Shown here in pieces: positions 47,267 through 59,504 of a stretch of DNA of 64,000 nucleotides (position 1 is its first letter; each line of letters starts with the position of its first letter). Origin of the DNA: Eonycteris spelaea (taxonomy: Eukaryota > Chordata > Mammalia > Chiroptera > Pteropodidae); assembly GCA_003508835.1 (NCBI GenBank), contig PUFA01000652.1, forward strand, positions 62,001 through 126,000, in the 5' to 3' direction. Below the pieces are notes generated by a model, which worked only from the letters and a program-made list of their open reading frames with translations, was not told where the DNA came from and made no database searches. The position numbers were made by a program, and so were the translations under genes.

Positions 47267-49060
47267 TATAATTCTCTGTTCACAGCCCATAATTATATTT
47301 ATTTTTTGTCACCAACATATTTGAACCCTTTTACCCAATCTACTAGCCTCCCGCCATCCCCACTTGCCTCTAGTAACCATTACTTTATTGTCCATATCCA
47401 TGAGTCTCTATTTCTCCTGATTGTTGCTTTTAGGTTTATAACCCACATATAAGCAACATCATGTGATTTTCAACTTTTTCTGTCTAGCTATTTCACTTAG
47501 CATGATTATCTTGAGATCCATCCAGGTTGTCACAAATGACAGTATTTCATCTCTTCTAATGGCTGAGTAATATTCCATTGTATATATGTACCACACCTTC
47601 TTTATCCAGTCATTTATCGTAGGACATTTTGATTGCTTGCCATGTCCAGGCCACTGTGAATAATGATGCTATGAACATCGATGTGCAAATATCTTTTTTG
47701 AATATAAATTACAAATACTTGGGGTAAATACCCAGTAGCAGGATTGCTGGATCTTATGGTAGATCAGTTCTTAGTTTTGTCAATTTTATTAACCTTCTTG
47801 AAGAATAAGCTCTTTGTTGCATTTGTTTTTCATTTTTTATTGGGGGGGGTCAATATAATTTATTTCTGCTCAATTTTGATTATTTCTTCTTCTGCTGATT
47901 TTAGGTTTCATTTGTTCTTCCTTTTCTAGTTTTATAAGATGAACATTAGGTTGTTGTGCTTGTTCTATTTTTTCAGATAGGCCTGTAATTATATGAACTT
48001 TCCTCTTATTACAACTTTTTCATGTCCCAAAAGTTAAATGCTATACAATCATTATCATTCATTTCTATGTATCCCTTGATCTTTTAAAATTTCTTCTCTG
48101 AAGAGCTTTCTCAGTAGCATTTTGTTTAATCTCCATGTATTTATCCTTCCTTCTTTCTTCTTATGGTTCATCTCTAGTTCAAAGCATTCTAATCAGAGAT
48201 ATGAACTGATATAATTTCAATCCTCTTATATTTATTGAGACTAATCTCTGTGTCCAGTATTTGGTCAATACTTGAGAATGTTCCATGTGCATTAGAGAAG
48301 AACATATAAGTAGGTCTTTTAGGATGAAAGATGCTGTAAATGTCAAGTCATGTCCACTTGCTGTAATGTTCATTTAAAGATGTTATTTCTTTATTAATTT
48401 TTCTGCTTGGATCATCTGACATATCTGACAGTGAGGGTATGTAGACCCCCTATTATGATAGTGTTTTGGTCCTGTTTGTTCAATTTAGTTCTTTGTTAGT
48501 AATTGCTTTATATATTTTGAGGCTCCCTGTTTGGGAACATAGATATTAATATGTGTTAATGTTCTTGTGCATGATTCCCTTTATCATTATGAAGTGTTCC
48601 TCAGTATCTTGCTTTTTTTTATTTTGAAGTCTATTTTGTCTGATATTAGAACCACTACTCCCGCTTTCTTTGAATGTTATTTGCGTGAAATATATTTCCC
48701 ACCCTTTAACTTGACTCTATATTTGTTCTTTGGAACTGAGATGTGTCCTTAAAGGCCTGCATATGTTTGGGTTTTCTTTTTTTGACCCACTTTGAAACTC
48801 TATGTCTTTTCATTGGTGAGATCAGTCCATTTACATGTAGTGTGATTATTGAAATATTAGGTTTTTCTATACCATTTTTTTTTTGGCTTTCTGGTAGCTA
48901 AAGTTTCCATTGCTTCCTTATCCTTGTGTGTTGGTTTTGTTTTGTATGTGTTGTTTTGTTTTATTTTTCAGTTGGGTTTTGTGGATTTTCCCCACTGTTC
49001 TTTCTTATTTTATGTTATATATTTCAGTTTTGAATCTTGGCATGCGTTATCATTAAACCA
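47061..49060 (-). mobile_element. L1-E: minus-strand L1, 3' UTR joined to endonuclease (RT deleted)
   Basis: Antisense 3' UTR and ORF2 C-terminus run from 47061 to about 47768 (TAATGGCTGAGTAATATTCC at 47558). There the sequence jumps to the start of RT/end of endonuclease (GTCAATTTTATTAACCTTCT at 47779), so about 2 kb of ORF2 is absent. Antisense endonuclease continues to about 48900 and inter-ORF sequence to about 49060. L1-G (55216-56860) may be the continuation of the same element beyond L1-F. Confidence 0.78.
47144..47271 (+). repeat. (TACA)n-(TA)n-(CA)n-(TA)n microsatellite
   Basis: About 128 bases of TACATACA, TATATA, CACACA and again TATATA blocks in the antisense L1-E 3' UTR; strongly self-complementary in the TA parts. 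Confidence 0.93.
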
Positions 49061-49067
49061 TATAAAG

Positions 49068-49079
49068 GATCTATCTATC

Positions 49080-49113
<34 letters not shown>
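49068..49113 (+). repeat. (CTAT)n tetranucleotide repeat
   Basis: A run of ATCTATCT units marking the L1-E inter-ORF spacer next to the start of L1-F. Confidence 0.93.
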
Positions 49114-49730
49114 AATTAGTTCTACCACAGTTCAGACTCCCGATGTTGGTGGTGGACTAAGAGAAACAAAGAAGCGCCTCTCACGCCAGAGCTACCTGTA
49201 GAGGAGAGAGGAAGGAAGAAAGTGTGGGAGTTCCTGAGCAGCCTCCTGGGAGAGTTGTGAGCTCCACGTGGCCAGCGGCCGTGCCTACTCATCAGGGCAA
49301 AAGGAGTGAAGTGGGGACAAGCAGAGAAGTGGGGACAGCAAGAAAAACAACAGTTATTTTTAACAGCTGTGGTAGGAAAACTGGGAGGGTCCTTCAACTG
49401 AGAGAGTCCTTCCTCCCATACACTCCAATATTAAATCGTGGAGCTCCAGCAGAATATAAGAAAATGTTATTGAAACTGCACTACACTGAACAGCGACTGA
49501 AACAGGGGGTAGTGAGCATGATTAAACATCTATAAGGAAAAAAGGCATTGTTAAGACTTTATATAAAGCAAGAATCCAAGAGGCTTAGACGCCATTACGG
49601 AACCAAAAAGAAAAATCCCTTCTTTTCAAAGAGCTAGAGAGACCATTATATAATAAATCTTTCTTCCTTGAAAAAATGCAGAATACATTTCCATTAATGC
49701 CCAGGCAGAGAAATACTCCATTAAACCTCC

Positions 49731-50650
49731 AATGAACAACCAAGTAGCAAGGCATCTGAGAAAGAGAAAAATCTCAGAAAACAAACTTACAGACATAAAT
49801 ATGCAACTTTAATGACAGAGAATTCAGGATGGTACTTCTGAAAAATTCAGTAAGATCAAAACGAGTCATATCAACAATTTCAAGAATTGAAAAAAACACC
49901 TAGATGAGTAGAGCAAGGAGATAAAAACCCTCATAAAGAACCAAATAGAACTTCTGGAGAAATGAAGAACACATGGCAAGAGTGAAAAATGAAATACCAA
50001 GTTTGAGAATAGAATTGACCAAATGGAGGAAAGAAACTGATATCAAGACAGATATCTAGAAATAAATTAGAAGGAAGAAGAGAGAACCAAAGAATGGAAT
50101 AATGGTGAAGAGAAAGAAAAGAACTAGCTGATACTATCAGGAGAGGAAATATAACAATAAGGGCATTCCGAAGGGGAGGAAAAGGGCAGGGACTAAGAAG
50201 GAAAAAAAACAAATTTGACGAGATTTCCCCAAATCTAAAGAAATGACCTGGAGCTCGGAATTCAAAAAGCCAATAGAACACCCTATATCTCAACTTAAAA
50301 AGGCCTTCATAAAAACACATTGTATTGAAAATTATCAAAAATTCAATGACAAAGACAGAATTCTCTGGGCAGCCAGGGAATGAAGATGGTAACCTAAAAA
50401 GGAAAACCCATTAGATTATAGTCAGAGTTCTCAGAACAAACCTTACAAGCCAGAAAGCAGTGGAATCAAATATTCAAACTATTAAGTGAAAGGAACTACC
50501 AGATTAAAATAATGTATCCAGCTAAGCACAGTTTTAGATATGGGAAAAGATATAAAAAACCTTTCCAGACATACAAAAATTGATGTGAATTCTCCACTAC
50601 AAGGACTGCATTACAGAAAATACTGAAAGGGGTCAGCTCACCTAAAACAA
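49731..50650 (+). pseudogene. L1-F ORF1 pseudogene
   Basis: It opens with the MNNQ-type start (49731) and a Lys/Glu-rich coiled coil. C-terminal landmarks are in order but in different frames: the LQARK-like region near 50443, the region around GTATCCAGCTAAGCACAG near 50514 corresponding to YPAKLSF, and the REFST-like region near 50585. Compared with L1-D, several segments are shortened by small deletions. Confidence 0.78.
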
Positions 50651-51086
50651 ACAACAACAACAAAAATAATTAGAATTAAGGTGAAAACAGGCTGATAGAT
50701 GCATAGGGGTACAATACTTACGAAAGAACAGGGCATTATAAACTTAATAAGAACAGATTTGCTATATAGCAAGATAGTAATGAATGTTCAGATACATAGG
50801 GACAGATTGAGACAAACCATGCAGTGAGAAGAGAAGGATTCAAAGATCCAGATTTGCAAAGGTAATGGGATAAGTCACGCAGAGAAGAAAATGGATGACT
50901 GTATATATATATAACAATATATATTCATAATGGTAACCACATATCAAAGATTCAGAACAGAAGTATATAACATAAAACAAGAAGGACCAGAGAGAAAACC
51001 CATAAAAGCCAACCAAAATAAATAAACAGACACACAAGGACATGGAAGCATGGAAACACCAAAATGCCAGAAAGCAAAGCAAATAA

Positions 51087-54000
51087 TGCTATAAGAAGAC
51101 CTCAGATTTCCATAATCCCTCTAAATGTAAATAGACTGAACTCACCAACAAAAAGGCATGGAGCTGCAGATTGGATTACAATAACAAACCCACCATATTC
51201 TGCCTTCAGGAGACACATCACAGCTCCAAAGGCAACTATAGACTCAAGTGAATGGGTAGAAAATTATATTCAAGGAAATAGCATTTAGAGAAAAACGGGA
51301 AAGTGGTGGTACTAATGTTGGATGAAATAGATTCAGTATAAAATAGGTAAAGAAAGATAAGAGGGACACTTCACAATAAAAATGGGATCATACACCAAGA
51401 ATACAAATGCTTCTAATCAGAAGCCCAAAATATATAAAGCCATTAGTAATGAAACTAATGGAGAAACAGACCAAATTACTGTTGTTGTATGAGACTGAAA
51501 TATGTAACTGTAGTAATGGACAGATTCATTCAAACAGAATATCAGTAAAGTAATAAAACATCCTTAAAAGACTCATTAGACCGTCTGGATATAATTGACA
51601 TTTACAGACCCTTCATCTCAAAACACCTGTTTATATATTGTTCTCTAGTGCACATGAACATTTTCAAGGACTGATCCACATGCTCGGACACAGAGATAGC
51701 CTCAACAAATATATTTTTAAAAGGTTGAAATCATATCAAATGTTTTTCTCATCATAATGCTTTGAAATTAGAGATCAACTGCAAAAATAAAGTAGGAAGA
51801 AACATAAATACATGGAGATTAAACAACATACTACTGACGAATAACTGGGTCAAGAGAAGAAATAAAGAGAACAAAACATACATAGAAATGAATGATAATG
51901 AATAGGATACATAATCAATTTTGGGGACATGGCAAAAAAGTATAAGAGAAAAATTATATTACTACAGGTCTACAAGCAAAAAGAACGAGCCCAAATAAAA
52001 AACCTAATGCTACATCTACAAAACTAGAAAAAATAAACAGCAAATAAAGCTAATATTAGCAGAAGGAAAGAAAGAATAAGAATTAGAGCAGAAAACAAAT
52101 GAAATTGAAAACAAAAAAATAAATAAAAAATAAATAAATGCAACAAAGAGCTGGTTCTTGGAGAAGGTTAATAAAATTGACAAACCCTGGCTAGACTGAC
52201 TAAGGATAAAAGAAAAAGGAAGCAAAAAACAAAATCAGGGATTAAAGAGGGGTAATTACAATAGACACTACGGAAAAACAAAGAGTCATAAAAGAATACT
52301 ATGTAAAAGTATATAACACCAAATTTAATAACCAAGAAGAAATGGACCAGTACTTAGAAAAATATAACCTGTCTAGGACTCAATCAAGAAGAACTTGAAA
52401 AAACTAACAGACCAGTCAGTAGTATAGATTGAAACAAAAATCAAAAACCTACCAAGTAAATGTATAGGAACGATGGCGCTTCATCAGTGAATTCTACCAA
52501 ACATTCAACAAAGATTTAATACCTATTCTCCTTAAACTCTTCCAAGAAATCAAAGAGTAGGCAAATACTTCCCTGCTCGTTTTATGAGGCAGATATACCC
52601 TGATACCAAAACCTGGTAAAGATAACTTAAAAAAAGAAAACTACAGATCAATATCTCTCACCAACACAAAGCAAAAATAAATAATATGATACTAGTAAAC
52701 CGAATACAGGAACATATTAAAAAGATATACACCACGATCAAATGGGCTTCATCCCAGGGGCACAGGGATGGTTCAACATAAGTAAATCGATTAAGGTGAC
52801 ACACCACATAAACAAATTAAAATATAAGAATCATGAGATTATATCAATAGATGCAGAAAAGAGCCTTCAACAATATACAACATCCATTTACGATCAAAAA
52901 TACTTAACAAAATCGATATAGAGTAAGTACCTTAACCTAATAAAGGGCACATTGGAAAAACACTCAGCCAACATTATACTTAATGGTGAAAAAGTAAAAA
53001 CCTCCCTCTAAAATCAGGAACAAGGCAAGGCTGTCCACTATTGCCACTGTTATTCAATATAACATTGGAGTCCTAAGCAAATGCAGTCAGGCAGAGAAAG
53101 ATATAAAAGGCATTCAATAAGAAGTGAACAAGTCAAACTGTCACTATTTGCGAATGACATGATTCTCTATATATAAACCCTAAAGACTCCACAAGAGCAC
53201 TTCTAGAAACAATAAGTAAATATAATAATTTCTAGATGCAAAATCAATGTTCAAAAATCCATAGCATTCCTATACTCTACTAATGAGGTGTCAGGAAATG
53301 AAGTGAAAAAAATAGTTCATTTTACAATTGCAACAAAAAGAATAAAATACCTAGGATAAAACTATAAGACTCTCTTTAAAAAATCAAAAAAGCATACAAA
53401 GAAATAGAAAAAATATTCCTTGTTCTACGTTTGGAAGAATCAACATTGTTAAAATGATCATATTACCTAAAGCATTATTACAGATTTAATGCAATCCTCA
53501 TCAAAATCTCATCGGCATTTTTTGAAAAAAATAGAACAAAAATCATGAGATTTGTATACGGAAACACAAAAGAACCAAAATTGCCAAAAGCCATTCTGAG
53601 GAAAAAAAAAGAACAAAAACAAAAAACAAAAAACAAAACAAAAACAAAACAGGCTAGAGGCATCACTCTGCCCACGTTCAAATTACACTAGAAAACGACA
53701 ATAATCAAAACGCATGGTATTAGCAGAAAAATCAGACACACGGACCGGTGGAATAGAATCAAGAGCTCTGGCAGTAAACCCATATTTATATGGGCAAGCG
53801 ATTTTTTGAGAAAAAAGCCAAAAAACATACAATGGAGAAAGGAAAGCCTCTTCTATAAAGGTGCTGCGAAAAACCGGAAAGCCACTTATAAAAGAATGAA
53901 ACTAGACTGTTGTATATCACCAAACACAAAAATTAACTCAAAATAGATTAAGGACCTGAATACAAGGTCTGAAACAAAAAATGCATAGAAGAAAACACAG

Positions 54001-54903
54001 GAAACTAAACTCAAGGACCTTGGACTTAAAGAGGTTTTTATGGAATTTGACCTAAAAGACAAAGGGAAGTAAAGTAAAAATAAATTGAATGGAATACATC
54101 AATCTTAAAAGCTTCTCCACAATAAAAAAAAAAAAATCAATGAGGTAAAGAGACAACTATCCAAATGGGGAAAATATATTTGCGAGCAAAGCCCCCAATA
54201 AAGGCTAATATCCAAAATATACAATGAAACACGTACAACTCAATAACAACACCAACCACCACCACCACCACAAACAACAACAAAATTATCCAATCAAAAA
54301 ATGGCGGTGGAGACCTAACTGAGACTTCTCCTAAAGGACATACAGCCAACAAATAACTGAAGAGATGCCCAACATTGCTACCTATTAGGGACATGCAAAT
54401 CAAAACAACAATGACATACCATTTCATGCCTGTCAGAATAGCTATAATCAACAGGACAAGTAATAACAAATGTTGGAGAGAATGAGGAGAAGAAGGAACC
54501 CCCACACTGCTGGTGGGAATGCAAACTGGTTCATCTAGTATGGAAAAGAATATGGAGGTTCCTCAAAAAACTAAGAATTGATCTACAATATGATACAGTA
54601 ACCCCTCTGTTGAGTATTTACCCTAATATCTTGGAATCTCTTATTGAAAAGATATTTGCACACCAGTGTTCATAGCAGTAGTATTCATGGTTCTAGGATA
54701 TAGAAGAAACGAAGTGTCCAATGATAGATGATTGGATAGGAAAGCTGTATTGCATACATACAATGGAATATTACTCAGCCATAAGAAGAGATGAAATATT
54801 GCCATTTGCAAGAACATGGATGGACCTCAATAATCATGCTAAGTGAAATAAGCCAGAAATATGGGAAAATTAACATGATATCATTTTTACATGAGATATA
54901 AAC
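51087..54903 (+). pseudogene. L1-F ORF2 pseudogene
   Basis: An open piece at 51064-51288 carries the endonuclease opening (IPLNVNRLNSPTKRHGAADW). The rest of the endonuclease runs to about 52000. RT runs from about 52430 and includes the RT core near 53030-53160, with TTTGCGAATGAC (FAND) at 53148-53159, as in L1-D. A C-terminal open piece cannot be joined in one frame. ORF2 ends near 54903. An A/C-rich expansion (AAAAAC units, 53606-53650) and an ACC/ACA run (54249-54290) are additional insertions. Confidence 0.8.
54249..54290 (+). repeat. (ACC/ACA)n imperfect trinucleotide run
   Basis: ACCAACCACCACCACCACC followed by ACAA units, expanding an AACAACAAC stretch that is also present in sibling L1 copies at this position. 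Confidence 0.88.
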
Positions 54904-55135
54904 CTAAACGTAACAAATGAACAGGAGAAACAAACAAGAGACTCATGATATGGACAATAGACTAGTGGTTACCAGAGAGTAAGGCGCAGGGGAGAGATAG
55001 ACGGGGTAAAGGGTGTCAAATATGTGATGAAAAAAAGAAATCTAACCATGAGAGGTGAACACACAGTGTAAAGTGTACAGCTGAATCTTATTGGATTTCA
55101 TTAACCAATATTGCCATAAAAAAATAAAATGGAAT

Positions 55136-55215
55136 AAAATAAAACAAATTAATATTAAAATAAAATAAAATTAAAATAAAAATAAAAATAAAATAAAATA
55201 ATAAAATAAAATAAA
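55136..55215 (+). repeat. (AAAAT)n repeat derived from the L1-F poly-A tail
   Basis: About 80 bases of AAAAT/AAAATA units at the 3' end of L1-F, a common fate of L1 tails. Confidence 0.9.
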
Positions 55216-56860
55216 GGTGACTTCTGAAGGATATATTATTCTTGGTTGTTAGCTCCTTTCCATTTAGTTAGTATGAAATATTTGCTTTCACTCCTCTTTG
55301 GCTTGTAATGTTTGGCTGAGAATTCCAATGATAATAATACGGGTTTTCCTTTATACATTATCATCTTCTTTCCCTAGTTGCCCTGAGAATTATTTCTTTG
55401 GTCATCGAGTGTTGATAATTTGAATATAATGTGCCTTTTGAAGTGTTTGGGTTGCGATAATTTGGAGTTCTGTTGACTTCTTCAATTCCAAGCTCCAGCT
55501 CAATTCCTTACATTTAGAAAATTTTTGTCAATTATTTATCTGAAAATGCTTTCTAACCCCTGCTCCTTTTCCTCCCCTTCAAAAATGTCCACAATTCTTA
55601 TGTTTCTTTTCCCTGATATTATCAGCAATAGTTCTTGTATATCTCTTTAATTATTTTTCATTCTTCAGTTTCTCCCTTTTTCCTTCTGATTTATTTCTAG
55701 ATTTCGGTCTTCGATATCACCGATCTTTCCTCTATTTTGTTGACTCTATTTTCCCAGCTTACTATTTCATTTTTAAATCTGTTTCAGTGTGTTTTTCAAC
55801 TCCAGAAGTTCTATTTGTTTCTTTGAAGGCTTCATTTCCTTGCTAAAGAACTCATTCCCTCATCTAGTTGCTTTTTTTTTTTTTTCACTTCCTGCAGTTG
55901 TGAAATAAATTGTTCTGGATCTCATTTAGCTTTTTCAGAATTCCTTTCTAAATTCTCTGTCATATAAGTTGTATATTTCTACACCTGTAAGCTTATTTTC
56001 TGGAGATTTTCTTTTCTTTCTGAGATCCTTGTCACCTTGGTTGTTCATGGTGTTTAATGGACTATTTCTCTGCCTGGCATTATGGAATTGTATTCGTTGT
56101 TTTTGTTTTGTTTTGTTTTGTTTTGTTTTGTTTTTGTTTTTTGTTTCCCAGAAAGAAGATTTATTATATAAAGGACTTTCTTTAGCTGTTGCAAGGAAGT
56201 GTTTTTTCTTTCGGGTTTCCAGTAGGTGGCATCTAAGCCCTTTGGATACCTGCTTTATATAAAGTCTTAATTCCCTTTTTTTCTCCCCTTATCAATATTC
56301 AATCATGCTCGCTACCCTCAGTTCTCCATACCTGTCAGTATTAGTGACAGTTTCAGTAGCATTTACTCAGATTACCTTGGGGCTCCATAGTGTTCAGTCT
56401 TTGAGGATGTGGGGGGAGAGGCACAGTTCTGGGTTGTGTTGATGGCAGCTGTGGCTGCACCTCGTGTTTTGCAGCTGTGGCTGGTAATAATCTACTGTTT
56501 ATTCTCTACCATCCTCACTTTCTCTGCTGTCCCCACTTCTCTGCTTTCTGCCCTGATCCCTGGGCACTGGCTCTGTGTCGAGCTTCCAGCTCTCTCAGCA
56601 GGGTTATTCAGGGAACTCGCTGTACCTTCTCCTCTTCCCCTCCTCCTTCAAGGAGCTTTGGGCTGTAAGAGTCAGCTTCTTTGTTTTTTTCCAGTCTACC
56701 ACCCCATTCCCAGGGTCCTGACCTGTGATAGCCCATATGCAGAGATCCCACATTCAGACATGCTGGTATGTAAGTTGGGTGTTTTTTGTTGAGTCTTTGA
56801 TGTTCAGCTTATTGTTGTTTCAAAGGGAGAGATCCAGGGACATTTCTCAAATCCACCGTT
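55216..56860 (-). mobile_element. L1-G: minus-strand L1 ORF1 and 5' UTR
   Basis: Antisense ORF1 from its C-terminal region (the complement of ATTACAAGCCAAAGAGGAGT near 55290), through the coiled coil (55650-55870), to the ORF1 start near 56100, where a GTTTT repeat sits. Then the 5' UTR follows with one promoter monomer (56250-56700) and a 5' end near 56860 (the complement of the CTCTCCCTTTGAAACAACAA context at 56819-56835). Probably the 5' part of L1-E, displaced by L1-F. Confidence 0.78.
56100..56147 (+). repeat. (GTTTT)n repeat
   Basis: TTTTGTTTTG pentamers within the antisense L1-G 5' UTR/ORF1 boundary. Confidence 0.9.
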
Positions 56861-56879
56861 GTTTTGGACTTCACTCCCA

Positions 56880-57720
56880 TGAAAAATTTAAAAAGTCATC
56901 ATAATTGAAAGGAACCATTAAAATATCTTTATTTACAAATAACATGGTAATATATATACCCACATATATAATAGATATTTCATAATATCATATGTCATAT
57001 ATTAATACATGATATATATTATTTATTACATATGTGCATATGTATATAAACCTTATAGAATCCGTAAAATAGAGTCAGCAATCAAGTTAGCACTGTTGCG
57101 CATATAATGTTAGTATACAAAAATTAGTGGTTTTCTAATATACTTGCACAATTAAAACATGAAATTAATAAGACACTTCCACATATAAAAGTATCGAAAA
57201 GAATAAAATATTTAGTAATAAATTTTAATCAGAACCAGTGCAAGACTCTACTTTGAACAGTATGCTAGGCGAAATAAGCCAGACACAGAAAGACGAATAC
57301 TGCAAAAATTTCACTTACATGTGAAATCTAAGAGTCAAACTCATACAAGCAGAAGTGAAATGGTGGTTACCAAGGGCTGGAGGGGTAGAGGGAAATGGGG
57401 ACACCAAGGGTACAAAGCATCATTTATTGGAATATGAAAAGTTCTTGAGATTATAATGTACAACAATAAAAAATATACTTGACAATAATGTTGTTATATG
57501 TCTGAAAGCTATATGTGAAATTTGCTGAGACAACAAAAACATATTAAGTGCTCTCATCATGAAAATGATTTGTGAGTTGAAATGATTATGTGAGTTGATG
57601 GATATGTTTATTAGCTTGATTATGGTGATTATTCACAATGTGTATGTACATCAAGACATCAAGTTGTATGCTTTTAATATATAATAATTTATTGTCAATG
57701 ATACCTTAATAAAGATCTAA
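56880..57720 (+). mobile_element. Old L1M 3' end
   Basis: A + strand ORF2-end and 3' UTR fragment (GGCGAAATAAGCCAGACACA at 57268, GGTTACCAAGGGCTGGAGGG near 57366) ending with a TTGTCAATGATACCTTAATA context at 57691-57715, which is typical of L1MA/L1MB-like termini. Confidence 0.7.
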
Positions 57721-59168
57721 ATATAAAAACTTGTGCCCTGAAAACTATAAAATATTGTTGGAAAAATTTAAAAACTGATAAATGAAAATACATTACACAA
57801 ACCTGTATTGGAAGACTTGAAATTGTAAAATGGCAATACTGTGCAATTGATCTATATATCCAACACAATCCCTATCGAAATTCCAACTATGTTTCACACG
57901 AAAATGGACAATTTGAATCTATAATACTTGTAGGATTTTAAGGAGTCCCAAAATAAGCTAATAAAATCTTAAAAGAAGACACTAATTGGTGGACTTCCAT
58001 TTCAAAGCCCCATTAAAAAGATAAAATAATTCTTAAAATGTGGTACTGGCCTAAGAAGAGATATTTGGATCAATGGAACAAAATTTAGAGAGTACAAATG
58101 AGTTGATACCATATGTGATCAACTGATTTTTAACAAGGGTATGAAGACCATGCAATGGGGGAAGTAAAAGTAATTTTCAAAAAATGATGCTAGGAATAAT
58201 GTATAGCTATATACAAAAGAATGAATATGGACCCCTACTTCACACCATATAAGAAATTTACACAAAAATTGGTCAAAGATCTAAATGTAATTGCTAAAAG
58301 AAATTTAAAAAAACCTCATACAAAACAAAATGTAAATCTCCGTGACCTTGGACTAGAAAATGGTTTCTTAAATATGACACCAAAGCTCAAGTGACTAAAG
58401 AAACACAGATAAATTGGACTGCATCAAGATTAAAAACTTGTATGCTTTGAAATACACTACCTAGAAAAACTGAAAGAAACCTAGAGAAAGGAGAAAAAAA
58501 AATTAGTTATATAATTTATCATGGCTAGTACCAGAATATGCAAAAACTATTACAGCTCAACAATAAACAAATAAACAAAAAAGAAATTAGCAAATAGTTA
58601 TGAATTTTAATAGACATTTCTCAAAGAGAATATTCAAGTGGCCAACAGCATATGAAAATAGACTGAAATTATTAGGCTTTATGAGAGTTAATATCTAAAC
58701 CATAATGCAACACTACCTGTCACCAATTGGAATATTTATAGTCATAAAGATGGAAAATAACAAGTGTGGGTTGTAGGGAAATTGAAACCCTTGTACATTG
58801 CTGATGGAAATGTAAATTGACCCAGCCTTTGTGGAAAATAATTTAGCTGTTCTTTAAATAGTAAATCATAGAATTGCCATATAACCAAATAATTCAACTG
58901 TTAGATATATGCCCCAAAAAGTAAAAACAGGTACTCAAAAAATGCATGCAAATATATGTTCATAGCAGCACTATTAACACTATCCAGAAAAATGGAAACA
59001 ATCCAAATGTTATCAGAGAGTGAATGGCTAAACAAATTGTATTATTTAAATACAACAAAATATCATTCAGCAAAAAAGGGAATAAAGTACTGACACATAC
59101 CATAATGTAGATAAACCTTAAAAACATGCTAAGTGAAAGAAGACAGACACAAACATTACATTTTGTAT
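57721..59168 (+). mobile_element. Old L1M ORF2 C-terminal region (left of the provirus)
   Basis: A + strand ORF2 region after RT to near the 3' UTR: AATGGCAATACTGTGCAATT at 57829, CTCAACAATAAACAAATAAA near 58556, CATAGCAGCACTATTAACAC near 58961. It stops at ACATTTTGTAT, where the proviral LTR starts; the next bases of the same L1 follow the provirus. Confidence 0.8.
59165..59168 (+). other. Target-site duplication GTAT, left copy
   Basis: The four bases immediately before the 5' LTR TG. The identical GTAT lies at 63939-63942 after the 3' LTR CA. A 4-bp duplication is the size made by gammaretroviral integrases. Confidence 0.85.
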
Positions 59169-59348
59169 TGTGGCAGCCTTTCCCTGCCTGGCCATTTCCT
59201 GCTTGAACAAGTTAGATACTGATGTCACCCCCACCCCACCACCACCCCACCTTCTAAGGATTCTCTGGCTAATGTCAGTTTTCCCATAGCTTGCCAATCA
59301 ATCAATTTTCTTCCTCATATCTGTAGCTGTGTAGGAATGACAAGACTG

Positions 59349-59355
59349 TATAAAA
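59349..59355 (+). promoter_or_regulatory. LTR TATA box
   Basis: TATAAAA about 73 bp upstream of the AATAAA signal, the expected arrangement for a retroviral U3/R region. The equivalent place in the 3' LTR is mutated. Confidence 0.7.
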
Positions 59356-59421
59356 CTGCCCGTTATGTTACAATTGGGGTTCAGCCTTTGGATAAGAATC
59401 CACTGAGCTGGTGCCAGCATC

Positions 59422-59427
59422 AATAAA
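59422..59427 (+). terminator. LTR polyadenylation signal AATAAA
   Basis: AATAAA in the R region of the 5' LTR. The 3' LTR, where it would be used, reads CATAAA at about 63875 instead. Confidence 0.65.
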
Positions 59428-59486
59428 TGCTGCTTCCTGCTTATAGCCTTGGTATACCATCTCTGCGTTCAAGAATCCCACATTTC

Positions 59487-59504
59487 TGGGGGCTTGTCTG
59501 GGAT
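59487..59504 (+). promoter_or_regulatory. Primer binding site, tRNA-Pro type
   Basis: TGGGGGCTTGTCTGGGAT. The classic gammaretroviral proline-tRNA site has C at positions 9 and 13 where this has T; both changes are of the CpG-to-TpG kind expected from methylated-CpG decay. It sits directly downstream of the 5' LTR. Confidence 0.9.

Larger units (their letters stand above)
49118..55135 (+). mobile_element. L1-F: near full-length L1 (about 6 kb), 5' UTR shortened
   Basis: It begins within the 5' UTR, at a point matching L1-D near 36830 (GGTGGTGGACTAAGAGAAA at 49147), and has one promoter-like monomer. ORF1 lies at about 49731-50650, ORF2 at about 51087-54903, and the 3' UTR ends near 55120 with a poly-A tail that has become an (AAAAT)n repeat. 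It is flanked on both sides by minus-strand L1. As in L1-D, frequent small deletions break every frame. Confidence 0.87.
59169..59482 (+). repeat. 5' LTR (about 314 bp)
   Basis: Starts TGTGGCAGCC, like the 3' LTR, and ends near CAAGAATCCCACA before the primer site. U3 holds a TATA box (TATAAAA) at 59349-59355; an AATAAA polyadenylation signal lies at 59422-59427. Its CT/AC-rich part at about 59225-59250 differs from the 3' LTR. Compared with the 3' LTR it differs by many substitutions and several indels (well over 10% by eye), which indicates an old insertion. Confidence 0.9.

Noticed and set aside
49068..49113. CRISPR-like or satellite array
   Set aside because: Simple CTAT tetranucleotide repeat without spacers in a mammalian genome; the same applies to the other short tandem repeats.
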